Below are positions 1 through 14,200 of a stretch of DNA of 64,000 nt, piece by piece. The DNA comes from Eulemur rufifrons (Eukaryota > Chordata > Mammalia > Primates > Lemuridae): assembly GCF_041146395.1 (NCBI RefSeq), contig NW_027182962.1:1-64000 (forward strand), written 5' to 3'. Positions within the stretch are counted from its first letter, which is position 1, and every line of letters begins with the position of its first letter. A program made the translations under genes and the position numbers. Below the pieces are notes generated by a model, which made no database searches, was not told where the DNA came from, and worked only from the letters and a program-made list of their open reading frames with translations.

Positions 1-3000
1 GAAGCCATTCTTCTAAGTATCATCCCACCATCATTTCTCCATTGTTTAAAAATGCAGGGAAATTTTGCAAATTGGCATTATAATTAGTAGCTGGAGGTTA
101 CTTTTTTTTTTGTGGGGTCGGTCAGGATGGGTGTTCAGGCCCTCTGTCAGAACGCTGGTTTGTTTTTATTATCCCCAGAGAAGAGTAGTGGGCATGTGTT
201 TGGCAGGTGAAAAGTGCGGATTCTGTTTCAGAGAATTAAACAGGGTCCGCATGGTCATCTCATTCCTTTAAGAATCCTTTGCTTCATCAGCTGGGATTCC
301 ACCATGTTTCTATATACTTCTCTATGCGTGGGCACAGGTACCTGGCTTGTTCCAAGAAGTATCCTGGAGGGTTTTCAAATTAACCAGTACTTTGAAAATT
401 ATTTGCAGGTGTTCAGCGTTTCACCATAATTGTGATAACGTTTGTTTGTGCCTCCTGAAACCCAAGAAAGCAGCGACGGACATAACTATGCTGAGGAGTA
501 GCTGACTTGGTGTTGCCTATTTTTGTTAGTGGAGACTGACAAGAAGCCATTCTTCTAAGTATCATCCCACCACCATTTTTCCATTGTTTTAAAATGCAGG
601 GAAATTTTGCAAGTTAGCATTATAATTAGTAGCTGGAGGGTACGGTTTTTTTGTGTGTGTGATCGATGTGGATGGGAGGGGCAGGCCCTCTGTCAGTTCG
701 CTGGTTAGTTTTTATTATTCCCAGAGAGGAGAAGTGGACATGTGTTTGGCAGGTGAAAAGGGCGGATTCTGTTTCAGAGAATTAACGATGATCCCCATGG
801 TCATCCCGTTCCTTTAATAATCCTTTACTTCTTCAGCTGGAAATCCACCATGGTTCTGTATACTCCTCTTTGCGTGGGAACAGGAAACTGGCTTGTTCCA
901 AGAAGTATGCCGCAGAGCTTTTCAATTAACCACTACGTTGAAAATTATTTGCAGGTGTTCAGAGTTTCAGCATAATTGTGATAACGTTTGTTTGTGCCTC
1001 CTGAAACCCAGGAAGGCTTCGACGGACATAACTATACTGAGGAGTAGCTGACTTGGTGTTGCCTATTTTTGTTAGTGGAGACAGACAAGAAGCCATTCTT
1101 CTAAGTATCATCCCACCACCATTTTTCCATTGTTTTAAAACGCAGGGAAATTTTGCAAGTTAGCATTATAATTAGTAGCTGGAGGGTACGGTTTTTTTTG
1201 TGTGTGTGGTCGATGTGGATGGGGGGGTCAGGCGCTCTGTCAGTTCGCTGGTTAGTTTTTATTATCCCCAGAGAGGAGAAGTGGGCATGTGTTTGGCAGG
1301 AGAAAAGGGCGGATTCTGTTTCAGAGAATTAATGATGATCCCCATGGTCATCCCATTCCTTTAAGAATCCTTTACTTCATCGGCTGGAAATCCACCATGG
1401 TTCTATATACTCCTCTTTGCGTGGGAACAGGTAACTGGCTAGTTCCAAGAAGTATGCCGCAGAGCTTTTCAATTAACCACTAGGTAGAAAATTATTTGCA
1501 GGTGTTCAGCGTTTCACTAAAATTGTGATAACGTTTGTTTGTGCCTCCTGAAACCCAAGAAGGCTGCGACGGACATAACGATGCTGAGGCGTAGCTGACT
1601 TGGTATTGCCTATTTTTGTTAGTGGAGACTGACAAGAATCCATTCTTCTAAGTATCATCTCATCATCATTTTTCCATTGTTTAAAAATGCAGGAAAATTT
1701 TGCAAGTTAGCATTATAATTAGTAGCTGGAGGCTACGGTGTTTTTCTTTTTTTTTCCTGTGGGGTCGGTGTGGATGTGTTGGTCAGGCCCTCTGTCAGTT
1801 CGCTGGTTTGTTTTTATTATCCCCAGAGAGGAGAAGTGGGTATTAGTATGGCAGGTGAAAACTGCGGATCTGTTTCAGAGAATTAAACAGGATCCCCATG
1901 GTAATCCCGTTCCTTTAAGAATCCTTTGCTTCATGAGCTGGGAATCCACCATGATTCTATATACTTCTCTATGCGTGGGCACAGGAAACTGGCTTGTTCC
2001 AAGAAGTATGCCTCAGAGCTTTTCAATTAACCAGTATGTTGAAAATCCTTTGCAGGTTTTCAGCGTTTCACCATAATTGTGATAACGTGTGTATGTGTCT
2101 CCTGAAACCAAATATGGCTGCTATGGAAATAACTATGCTGAGGCGTAGCTGACTTGGTGTTGCCTATTTTTGTCAGTGGAGACTGACAAGAAGCCATTCT
2201 TCTAAGTATCATCCCACCATCATTTCTCCATTGTTTAAAAATGCAGGGAAATTTTGCAAATTGGCATTATAATTAGTAGCTGGAGGGTACTTTTTTTTTT
2301 TGTGGGGTCGGTCAGGATTGGTGTTCAGGCCCTCTGTCAGATCGCTGGTTTGTTTTTATTATCCCCAGAGAAGAGTAGTGGGCATGTGTTTGGCAGGTGA
2401 AAAGTGCGGATTCTGTTTCAGAGAATTAAACAGGATCCGCATGGTCATCTCATTCCTTTAAGAATCCTTTGCTTCATCAGCTGGGATTCCACCATGTTTC
2501 TAAATACTCCTCTATGCGTGGGCACAGGTACCTGGCTTGTTCCAAGAAGTATGCTGGAGAGTTTTCAAATTAACCAGTACGTTGAAAATTATTTGCAGGT
2601 TTTCAGCGTTTCACCATAATTTTGAAAACGTGTGTATGTTCCTCCTGAAACCCAAGAAGGCTGCGACGGACATAACTATGCTGAGGCGTAGCTGACTTGG
2701 TTTTGCCTATTTTTCTTAGTGGAGACTCACAAGAATCCATTCTTCTAAGTATCATCTCACAATCATTTTTCCATTTTTTAAAAATGCAGGAAAATTGTGC
2801 AAGTTAGCATTATAATTAGTAGCTGGAGGCTACGGTGTTTTTTTTTTTTTTTTCCTGTGTGGTCGATGTGGATGGGGGGGTGTGGCCCTCTGTCAGTTCG
2901 CTGGTTTGTTTTTATTATCCCCAGAGAGGAGAAGTGGGTATTAGTATGGCAGGTGAATACTGCGGATCTGTTTCAGAGAATTAAACAGGATCCGCATGGT

Positions 3001-6000
3001 AATCCTGTTCCTTTAAGAATCCTTTGCTTCATGAGCTGGGAATCCACCATGGTTCTATATACTTCTCTATGCGTGGGCACAGGAAACTGGCTTGTTCCAA
3101 GAAGTATGCCTCAGAGCTTTTCATATAACCAGTATGTTGAAAATCCTTTGCAGGTTTTCAGCGTTTCACCATAATTGTGATAACGTGTGTATGTGCCTAC
3201 TGAAAACAAATATGGCTGCTACGGACATAACTATGCTGAGGCGTAGCTGACTTGGTGTTGCCTATTTTTGTCAGTGGAGACTGACAAGAAGCCATTCTTC
3301 TAAGTATCATCCCACCACCATTTTTCCATTGTTTTAAAATGCAGGGAAATTTTGCAAGTTAGCATTATAATTAGTAGCTGGAGGGAACGGTTTTTTCTTT
3401 TGTGTGATCCATGTGGATGGGGGGGTCACGCGTCTGTCAGTTCGCTGGTTAGTTTTTATTTTCCCCAGAGAGGAGAAGTGGGCATGTGTTTGGCAGGTGA
3501 AAAGGGCGGATTCTGTTTCAGAGAATTAACGATGATTCCCACGGTCATCCCGTTCCTTTAATAATCCTTTACTTCATCAGCTGGAAATCCACCATGGTTC
3601 TATATACTCCTCTTTGCGTGGGAACAGGTAACTGGCTTGTTCCAAGAAGTATGCCGTAGAGCTTTTCAATTAACCACTACGTTGAAAATTATTTGCAGGT
3701 GTTCAGCGTTTCACCATAATTGTGATAACGTTTGTTTGTGCCTCCTGAAACCCAAGAAGGCTGCGACGGACATAACTATGCTGAGGCGTAGCTGACTTGG
3801 TTTTGCCTATTTTTTTAGTGGAGACTGACAAGAATCCATTCTTCTAAGTATCATCGCATCATCATTTTTCCATTGTTTAAAAATGCAGGAAAATTTTGCA
3901 AGTTAGCATTTTACTTAGTAGCTGGAGGCTATGGTGTTTTTTTTTTTTTTTTTCCTGTGGGGTCGGTGTGGATGTGTTGGTCAGGCCCTCTGTCAGTTCG
4001 CTGGTTTGTTTTTATTATCCCCAGAGAGGAGAAGTGGGTATTAGTATGGCAGGTGAAAACTGCGGATCTGTTTCAGAGAATTAAACAGGATCCGCATGGT
4101 AATCCCGTTCCTTTAAGAATCCTTTCCTTCATGAGTTGGGAATCCACCATGGTTCTATATACTTCTCTATGCGTGGGCACAGGAAACTGGCTTGTTCCAA
4201 GAAGTATGCCTCAGAGCTTTTCAATTAACCAGTATGTTGAAAATCCTTTGCAGGTTTTCAGCGTTTCACCATAATTGTGATAACGTGTGTATGTGCCTAC
4301 TGAAACCAAATATGGCTGCTACGGACATAACTATGCTGAGGCGTAGCTGACTTGGTGTTGCCTATTTTTGTCACTGGAGACTGACAAGAAGCCATTCTTC
4401 TAAGTATCATCCCACCACGATTTTTCCATTGTTTTAAAAGGCAGGGAAATTTTGCAAGTTAGCATTATAATTAGTAGCTGGAGGGTACGGTTTTTTTCTG
4501 TGTGTGGTCGATGTGGATGGGGGGGTTAGGCCCTCTGTCAGTTCGCTGGTTAGTTTTTATTATCCCCAGAGAGGAGAAGTGGGCATGTGTTTGGCAGGTG
4601 AAAAGGGCGGATTCTGTTTCAGAGAATTAACGATGATCCCCATGGTCATCCCTTTCCTTTAATAGTCCTTTACTTCATCAGCTGGAAATCCACCATGGTT
4701 CTATACACTCCTCTTTTCCTCGGAACAGGTAACTGGCTTGTTCCAAGAACTATGCCGCAGAGCTTTTCAATTAACCACTACGTTGAAAATTATTTGCAGG
4801 TGTTCAGCGTTTCACCATAATTGTGATAACGTTTGCTTGTGCCTCCTGAAGCCCAAGAAGGCTGCGACGGACATAACTATGCTGAGGAGTAGCTGACTTG
4901 GTGTTGCCTATTTTTGTTAGTGGAGACTGACAAGAAGCCATTCTTCTAAGTATCATCCCACCACGATTTTTCCATTGTTTTAAAATGCAGGGAAATTTTG
5001 CAAGTTAGCATTATAATTAGTAGCTGGAGGGTCCGTTTTTTTTTTCTGTGTGTTCGATGTGATGGGGGGGTCAGGCCCTCTGTCAGTTCGCTGGTTAGTT
5101 TTTATTATCCCTAGAGAGGAGAAGTGGGCATGTGTTTGGCAGGTGAAAAGGGCGGATTCTGTTTCAGAGAATTAACGATGATCCCCATGGTCATCCCGTT
5201 CCTTTAATAATCCTTTACTTCATCAGCTGGAAATCCACCATGGTTCTATATACTCCTCTTTGCGTGGGAACAGGTAACTGGCTTGTTCCAAGAAGTATGC
5301 TGCAGAGCTTTTCAATTAACCACTACGTTGAAAATTATTTGCAGGTGTTCAGCTTTTCACCATAATTTTGATAACGTTTGTTTGTGCCTCCTGAAACCCA
5401 AGAAGGCTGCGACGGACATAACTGTGCTGAGGAGTAGCTGACTTGGTGTTGCCTCTTTTTGTTAGTGGAGACTGACAAGAAGCCATTCTTCTAAGTATCA
5501 TCCCACCACCATTTTTCCATTGTTTTAAAAGGCAGGGAAATTTTGCAAGTTAGCATTATAATTAGTAGCTGGATGGTACGGTTTTTTTTTTTGTGTGTGT
5601 GGTCGATGTGGATGGGGGGGTCAGGCCCTCTGTCAGTTCTGTTGTTAGTTTTTATTATCCTCAGAGAGGAGAAGTGGCCATGTGTTTGGCAGGTGAAAAG
5701 GGCGGATTCTGTTTCAGAGAATTAACGATGATCCCCATGCTCATCCCGTTCCTTTAATAATCCTTTACTTCATCAGCTGGAAATCCACCATGGTTCTATA
5801 TACTCCTCTTTGCGTGGGAACAGGTAACTGGCTTGTTCCAAGAAGTATGTCGCAGGGCTTTTCAATTAACCAGTACGTTGAAAATATTTGCAGGTGTTCA
5901 GCGTTTCACCATAATTGAGATAACGTTTGTTTGTGCCTCCTGAAACCCAAGAAGGCTGTGACGGACATAACTATGCCAAGGCGTAGCTGACTTGGTGTTG

Positions 6001-8220
6001 CCTATTTTTGTAAGTGGAGACTGACAATAAGCCATTCTTCTAATATCATCCCACCATCATTTCTCCATTGTTTAAAAATGCAGGGAAATTTTGCAAAATG
6101 GCATTATAATTTGTAGCTGGAGGATACTTTTTTTTTTTTTTGTGGGGTCTGTCAGGATGGGTGTTCAGGCCCTCTGTCAGATCGCTGGTTTGTTTTTATT
6201 ATCCCCAGAGAAGAGTAGTGGGCATGTGTTTGGCAGGTGAAAAGTGCGGATTCTGTTTCAGAGAATTAAACAGGATCCGCATGGTCATCTCATTCCTTTA
6301 AGAATCCTTTGCTTAATCAGCTGGGATTCCACCATGTTTCTATATACTCCTCTATGCGTGGGCACAGGTACCTGGCTTGTTCCAAGAAGTATGCTGGAGA
6401 GTTTTCAAATTAACCAGTACGTTGAAAATTATTTGCAGGTTTTCAGCGTTTCACCATAATTTTGATAACGTTTGTATGTGCCTCCTGAAACCCAAGAAGG
6501 CTGCGACGGACATAACTATGCTGAGGAGTAGCTGACTTGTTGTTGCCTATTTTGGTTAGTGGAGACAGACAAGAAGCCATTCTTCTAAGTATCATCCGAC
6601 CACCATTTTTCCATTGTTTTAAAATGCAGGGAAATTTTGCAAGTTAGCATTATAATTAGTAGCTGGAGGGTACGGTTATTTTTTGTGTGTGGTCGATGTG
6701 GATGGGGGGGGCAGGCCCTCTGTCAGTTCGCTGGTTAGTTTTTATTATCCCCAGAGAGGAGAAGTGGGCATGTGTTTGGCAGGTGAAAAGGGCGGATTCT
6801 GTTTCAGAGAATTAACGATGATCCCCATGGTCATCCCGTTCCTTTAATAATCCTTTACTTCATCAGCTGGGATTCCACCATGTTTCTATATACTCCTCTA
6901 TGCGTGGGCACAGGTACCTGGCTTGTTCCAAGAAGTATGCTGGAGAGTTTTGAAATTAACCAGTACGTTGAAAATTATTTGCAGGTTTTCAGCGTTTCAC
7001 CATAATTTTGATAACGTTTGTTTGTGCCTCCTGAAACCCAAGAAGGCTGCGACAGACATAACTATGCTGAGGAGTAGCTGACTTGGTGTTTCCTATTTTT
7101 GTTAGTGGAGACTGACAAGAAGCCATTCTTCTAAGTATCATCCCACCACCATTTTTCCATTGTTTTAAAATGCAGGGTAATTTTGGAAGTTAGCATTATA
7201 ATTAGTAGCTAGATGCTACGGTGTTTTTTTTTTTTGTGTGTGGTCGATGTGGATGGGGGTGTCAGCCCTTCTGTCAGTTCGCTGCTTAGTTTTTATTATC
7301 CCCAGAGAGGAGAAGTGGGCATGTGTTTGGCAGGTGAAAAAGGCGGATTCTGTTTCAGAGAATTAACGATGATCCCCATGGTCATCTCGTTCCTTTAATA
7401 ATCCTTAACTTCATCAGCTGGAAATCCACCATGGTTCTATATAAACCTCTTTGCGTGGGAACAGGTAACTGGCTTGTTCCAAGAAGTATGCCGCAGAGCT
7501 TTTCAATTAACCAGTACGTTGAAAATTATTTGCAGGTGTTCGGCGTTTCACCATAATTGTGATAACGTTTGTTTGTGCCTCCTGAAACCCAAGAAGGCTG
7601 TCACGAACATAGCTATGCTGAGGCGTAGCTGACTTGGTGTTGCCTATTTTTGTTAGTGGAAACTGACAAGAATCCATTCTTCTAAGTATCATCTCACCAT
7701 CATTTTTCCATTGTTTAAAAATGCAGGAAAATTTTGCAAGTTAGCATTATAATTAGTAGCTGGAGGCTACGGTGTTTTTTTTTTTTCCTGTGGGGTCGGT
7801 GTGGATGTGTTGGTCAGGCCCTCTGTCAGTTCGCTGGTTTGTTTTTATTATCCCCAGAGAGGAGATGTGGGTATTAGTATGGCAGGTGAAAACTGCGGAT
7901 CTGTTTCAGAGAATTAAACCGGATCCGCATGGTAATCCCGTTCCTTTAAGAATCCTTTGCTTCATGAGCTGGGAATCCACCATGGTTCTATATACTTCTC
8001 TATGCGTGGGCACAGGAAACTGTCTTGTTCCAAGAAGTATGCCTCAGAGTTTTTGAATTAACCAGTATGTTGAAAATCCTTTGCAGGTTTTCAGCGTTTC
8101 ACCATAATTGTGATAACGTGTGAATGTGCCTACTGAAAACAAATATGGCTGCTACGGACATAACTATGCTGAGGCGTACCTGACTTGGTGTTGCCTTTTT
8201 TTGTCAGTGGAGACTGACAA
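1..8220 (+). repeat. Sat-A higher-order repeat, copy 1 (15 monomers, 8,220 bp)
   Basis: This is a complete 15-monomer unit of an AT-rich satellite. Each monomer opens with GAAGCCATTCTTCTAAG or GAATCCATTCTTCTAAG. Monomers start at 1, 543, 1089, 1636, 2190, 2733, 3288, 3832, 4388, 4934, 5479, 6028, 6573, 7119 and 7670, which gives lengths of 541-556 bp. There are three sequence types: A at 1, 2190 and 6028; B at 1636, 2733, 3832 and 7670; C at the remaining positions, with 6573 a C/A mosaic. Every monomer carries a variable poly-T tract followed by a GT-rich stretch, and in type C by a run of about seven G. The same sequence resumes at 8221 and again at 16441. I did not recognise the family. 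The window starts on a monomer boundary by coincidence, so the array probably continues to the left. Confidence 0.97.
6573..7118 (+). repeat. Mosaic C/A Sat-A monomer (HOR monomer 13)
   Basis: The first half is type C, with TTTTAAAATGCAGG, GGTCGATGTGG and TTAACGATGATCCCC. From about 6,868 it switches to type A, with GGGATTCCACCATGTTTC, TGCGTGGGCACAGGTACC and CTGGAGAGTTTTG. Its twin is at 14,793-15,338. The equivalent monomer at 23,558 is pure type C, so the switch is a recombination scar that was later copied with the whole HOR. Confidence 0.88.
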
Positions 8221-11200
8221 GAAGCCATTCTTCTAAGTATCATCCCACCATCATTTCTCCATTGTTTAAAAATGCAGGGAAATTTTGCAAATTGGCATTA
8301 TAATTAGTAGCTGGAGGTTACTTTTTTTTTTGTGGGGTCGGTCAGGATGGGTGTTCAGGCCCTCTGTCAGAACGCTGGTTTGTTTTTATTATCCCCAGAG
8401 AAGAGTAGTGGGCATGTGTTTGGCAGGTGAAAAGTGCGGATTCTGTTTCAGAGAATTAAACAGGGTCCGCATGGTCATCTCATTCCTTTAAGAATCCTTT
8501 GCTTCATCAGCTGGGATTCCACCATGTTTCTATATACTTCTCTATGCGTGGGCACAGGTACCTGGCTTGTTCCAAGAAGTATCCTGGAGGGTTTTCAAAT
8601 TAACCAGTACTTTGAAAATTATTTGCAGGTGTTCAGCGTTTCACCATAATTGTGATAACGTTTGTTTGTGCCTCCTGAAACCCAAGAAAGCAGCGACGGA
8701 CATAACTATGCTGAGGAGTAGCTGACTTGGTGTTGCCTATTTTTGTTAGTGGAGACTGACAAGAAGCCATTCTTCTAAGTATCATCCCACCACCATTTTT
8801 CCATTGTTTTAAAATGCAGGGAAATTTTGCAAGTTAGCATTATAATTAGTAGCTGGAGGGTACGGTTTTTTTGTGTGTGTGATCGATGTGGATGGGAGGG
8901 GCAGGCCCTCTGTCAGTTCGCTGGTTAGTTTTTATTATTCCCAGAGAGGAGAAGTGGACATGTGTTTGGCAGGTGAAAAGGGCGGATTCTGTTTCAGAGA
9001 ATTAACGATGATCCCCATGGTCATCCCGTTCCTTTAATAATCCTTTACTTCTTCAGCTGGAAATCCACCATGGTTCTGTATACTCCTCTTTGCGTGGGAA
9101 CAGGAAACTGGCTTGTTCCAAGAAGTATGCCGCAGAGCTTTTCAATTAACCACTACGTTGAAAATTATTTGCAGGTGTTCAGAGTTTCAGCATAATTGTG
9201 ATAACGTTTGTTTGTGCCTCCTGAAACCCAGGAAGGCTTCGACGGACATAACTATACTGAGGAGTAGCTGACTTGGTGTTGCCTATTTTTGTTAGTGGAG
9301 ACAGACAAGAAGCCATTCTTCTAAGTATCATCCCACCACCATTTTTCCATTGTTTTAAAACGCAGGGAAATTTTGCAAGTTAGCATTATAATTAGTAGCT
9401 GGAGGGTACGGTTTTTTTTGTGTGTGTGGTCGATGTGGATGGGGGGGTCAGGCGCTCTGTCAGTTCGCTGGTTAGTTTTTATTATCCCCAGAGAGGAGAA
9501 GTGGGCATGTGTTTGGCAGGAGAAAAGGGCGGATTCTGTTTCAGAGAATTAATGATGATCCCCATGGTCATCCCATTCCTTTAAGAATCCTTTACTTCAT
9601 CGGCTGGAAATCCACCATGGTTCTATATACTCCTCTTTGCGTGGGAACAGGTAACTGGCTAGTTCCAAGAAGTATGCCGCAGAGCTTTTCAATTAACCAC
9701 TAGGTAGAAAATTATTTGCAGGTGTTCAGCGTTTCACTAAAATTGTGATAACGTTTGTTTGTGCCTCCTGAAACCCAAGAAGGCTGCGACGGACATAACG
9801 ATGCTGAGGCGTAGCTGACTTGGTATTGCCTATTTTTGTTAGTGGAGACTGACAAGAATCCATTCTTCTAAGTATCATCTCATCATCATTTTTCCATTGT
9901 TTAAAAATGCAGGAAAATTTTGCAAGTTAGCATTATAATTAGTAGCTGGAGGCTACGGTGTTTTTCTTTTTTTTTCCTGTGGGGTCGGTGTGGATGTGTT
10001 GGTCAGGCCCTCTGTCAGTTCGCTGGTTTGTTTTTATTATCCCCAGAGAGGAGAAGTGGGTATTAGTATGGCAGGTGAAAACTGCGGATCTGTTTCAGAG
10101 AATTAAACAGGATCCCCATGGTAATCCCGTTCCTTTAAGAATCCTTTGCTTCATGAGCTGGGAATCCACCATGATTCTATATACTTCTCTATGCGTGGGC
10201 ACAGGAAACTGGCTTGTTCCAAGAAGTATGCCTCAGAGCTTTTCAATTAACCAGTATGTTGAAAATCCTTTGCAGGTTTTCAGCGTTTCACCATAATTGT
10301 GATAACGTGTGTATGTGTCTCCTGAAACCAAATATGGCTGCTATGGAAATAACTATGCTGAGGCGTAGCTGACTTGGTGTTGCCTATTTTTGTCAGTGGA
10401 GACTGACAAGAAGCCATTCTTCTAAGTATCATCCCACCATCATTTCTCCATTGTTTAAAAATGCAGGGAAATTTTGCAAATTGGCATTATAATTAGTAGC
10501 TGGAGGGTACTTTTTTTTTTTGTGGGGTCGGTCAGGATTGGTGTTCAGGCCCTCTGTCAGATCGCTGGTTTGTTTTTATTATCCCCAGAGAAGAGTAGTG
10601 GGCATGTGTTTGGCAGGTGAAAAGTGCGGATTCTGTTTCAGAGAATTAAACAGGATCCGCATGGTCATCTCATTCCTTTAAGAATCCTTTGCTTCATCAG
10701 CTGGGATTCCACCATGTTTCTAAATACTCCTCTATGCGTGGGCACAGGTACCTGGCTTGTTCCAAGAAGTATGCTGGAGAGTTTTCAAATTAACCAGTAC
10801 GTTGAAAATTATTTGCAGGTTTTCAGCGTTTCACCATAATTTTGAAAACGTGTGTATGTTCCTCCTGAAACCCAAGAAGGCTGCGACGGACATAACTATG
10901 CTGAGGCGTAGCTGACTTGGTTTTGCCTATTTTTCTTAGTGGAGACTCACAAGAATCCATTCTTCTAAGTATCATCTCACAATCATTTTTCCATTTTTTA
11001 AAAATGCAGGAAAATTGTGCAAGTTAGCATTATAATTAGTAGCTGGAGGCTACGGTGTTTTTTTTTTTTTTTTCCTGTGTGGTCGATGTGGATGGGGGGG
11101 TGTGGCCCTCTGTCAGTTCGCTGGTTTGTTTTTATTATCCCCAGAGAGGAGAAGTGGGTATTAGTATGGCAGGTGAATACTGCGGATCTGTTTCAGAGAA

Positions 11201-14200
11201 TTAAACAGGATCCGCATGGTAATCCTGTTCCTTTAAGAATCCTTTGCTTCATGAGCTGGGAATCCACCATGGTTCTATATACTTCTCTATGCGTGGGCAC
11301 AGGAAACTGGCTTGTTCCAAGAAGTATGCCTCAGAGCTTTTCATATAACCAGTATGTTGAAAATCCTTTGCAGGTTTTCAGCGTTTCACCATAATTGTGA
11401 TAACGTGTGTATGTGCCTACTGAAAACAAATATGGCTGCTACGGACATAACTATGCTGAGGCGTAGCTGACTTGGTGTTGCCTATTTTTGTCAGTGGAGA
11501 CTGACAAGAAGCCATTCTTCTAAGTATCATCCCACCACCATTTTTCCATTGTTTTAAAATGCAGGGAAATTTTGCAAGTTAGCATTATAATTAGTAGCTG
11601 GAGGGAACGGTTTTTTCTTTTGTGTGATCCATGTGGATGGGGGGGTCACGCGTCTGTCAGTTCGCTGGTTAGTTTTTATTTTCCCCAGAGAGGAGAAGTG
11701 GGCATGTGTTTGGCAGGTGAAAAGGGCGGATTCTGTTTCAGAGAATTAACGATGATTCCCACGGTCATCCCGTTCCTTTAATAATCCTTTACTTCATCAG
11801 CTGGAAATCCACCATGGTTCTATATACTCCTCTTTGCGTGGGAACAGGTAACTGGCTTGTTCCAAGAAGTATGCCGTAGAGCTTTTCAATTAACCACTAC
11901 GTTGAAAATTATTTGCAGGTGTTCAGCGTTTCACCATAATTGTGATAACGTTTGTTTGTGCCTCCTGAAACCCAAGAAGGCTGCGACGGACATAACTATG
12001 CTGAGGCGTAGCTGACTTGGTTTTGCCTATTTTTTTAGTGGAGACTGACAAGAATCCATTCTTCTAAGTATCATCGCATCATCATTTTTCCATTGTTTAA
12101 AAATGCAGGAAAATTTTGCAAGTTAGCATTTTACTTAGTAGCTGGAGGCTATGGTGTTTTTTTTTTTTTTTTTCCTGTGGGGTCGGTGTGGATGTGTTGG
12201 TCAGGCCCTCTGTCAGTTCGCTGGTTTGTTTTTATTATCCCCAGAGAGGAGAAGTGGGTATTAGTATGGCAGGTGAAAACTGCGGATCTGTTTCAGAGAA
12301 TTAAACAGGATCCGCATGGTAATCCCGTTCCTTTAAGAATCCTTTCCTTCATGAGTTGGGAATCCACCATGGTTCTATATACTTCTCTATGCGTGGGCAC
12401 AGGAAACTGGCTTGTTCCAAGAAGTATGCCTCAGAGCTTTTCAATTAACCAGTATGTTGAAAATCCTTTGCAGGTTTTCAGCGTTTCACCATAATTGTGA
12501 TAACGTGTGTATGTGCCTACTGAAACCAAATATGGCTGCTACGGACATAACTATGCTGAGGCGTAGCTGACTTGGTGTTGCCTATTTTTGTCACTGGAGA
12601 CTGACAAGAAGCCATTCTTCTAAGTATCATCCCACCACGATTTTTCCATTGTTTTAAAAGGCAGGGAAATTTTGCAAGTTAGCATTATAATTAGTAGCTG
12701 GAGGGTACGGTTTTTTTCTGTGTGTGGTCGATGTGGATGGGGGGGTTAGGCCCTCTGTCAGTTCGCTGGTTAGTTTTTATTATCCCCAGAGAGGAGAAGT
12801 GGGCATGTGTTTGGCAGGTGAAAAGGGCGGATTCTGTTTCAGAGAATTAACGATGATCCCCATGGTCATCCCTTTCCTTTAATAGTCCTTTACTTCATCA
12901 GCTGGAAATCCACCATGGTTCTATACACTCCTCTTTTCCTCGGAACAGGTAACTGGCTTGTTCCAAGAACTATGCCGCAGAGCTTTTCAATTAACCACTA
13001 CGTTGAAAATTATTTGCAGGTGTTCAGCGTTTCACCATAATTGTGATAACGTTTGCTTGTGCCTCCTGAAGCCCAAGAAGGCTGCGACGGACATAACTAT
13101 GCTGAGGAGTAGCTGACTTGGTGTTGCCTATTTTTGTTAGTGGAGACTGACAAGAAGCCATTCTTCTAAGTATCATCCCACCACGATTTTTCCATTGTTT
13201 TAAAATGCAGGGAAATTTTGCAAGTTAGCATTATAATTAGTAGCTGGAGGGTCCGTTTTTTTTTTCTGTGTGTTCGATGTGATGGGGGGGTCAGGCCCTC
13301 TGTCAGTTCGCTGGTTAGTTTTTATTATCCCTAGAGAGGAGAAGTGGGCATGTGTTTGGCAGGTGAAAAGGGCGGATTCTGTTTCAGAGAATTAACGATG
13401 ATCCCCATGGTCATCCCGTTCCTTTAATAATCCTTTACTTCATCAGCTGGAAATCCACCATGGTTCTATATACTCCTCTTTGCGTGGGAACAGGTAACTG
13501 GCTTGTTCCATGAAGTATGCTGCAGAGCTTTTCAATTAACCACTACGTTGAAAATTATTTGCAGGTGTTCAGCTTTTCACCATAATTTTGATAACGTTTG
13601 TTTGTGCCTCCTGAAACCCAAGAAGGCTGCGACGGACATAACTGTGCTGAGGAGTAGCTGACTTGGTGTTGCCTCTTTTTGTTAGTGGAGACTGACAAGA
13701 AGCCATTCTTCTAAGTATCATCCCACCACCATTTTTCCATTGTTTTAAAAGGCAGAGAAATTTTGCAAGTTAGCATTATAATTAGTAGCTGGATGGTACG
13801 GTTTTTTTTTTTGTGTGTGTGGTCGATGTGGATGGGGGGGTCAGGCCCTCTGTCAGTTCTGTTGTTAGTTTTTATTATCCTCAGAGAGGAGAAGTGGCCA
13901 TGTGTTTGGCAGGTGAAAAGGGCGGATTCTGTTTCAGAGAATTAACGATGATCCCCATGCTCATCCCGTTCCTTTAATAATCCTTTACTTCATCAGCTGG
14001 AAATCCACCATGGTTCTATATACTCCTCTTTGCGTGGGAACAGGTAACTGGCTTGTTCCAAGAAGTATGTCGCAGGGCTTTTCAATTAACCAGTACGTTG
14101 AAAATATTTGCAGGTGTTCAGCGTTTCACCATAATTGAGATAACGTTTGTTTGTGCCTCCTGAAACCCAAGAAGGCTGTGACGGACATAACTATGCCAAG

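Noticed and set aside
1738..2076. Open frames of 60-133 codons in Sat-A monomers (for example 1,738-2,076, 2,797-3,174, 3,873-4,274 and their copies at +8,220 bp)
   Set aside because: They read through variable poly-T tracts, so frame depends on tract length and is broken in most monomers. They repeat only because the satellite repeats, and I recognise no domain or splice context.
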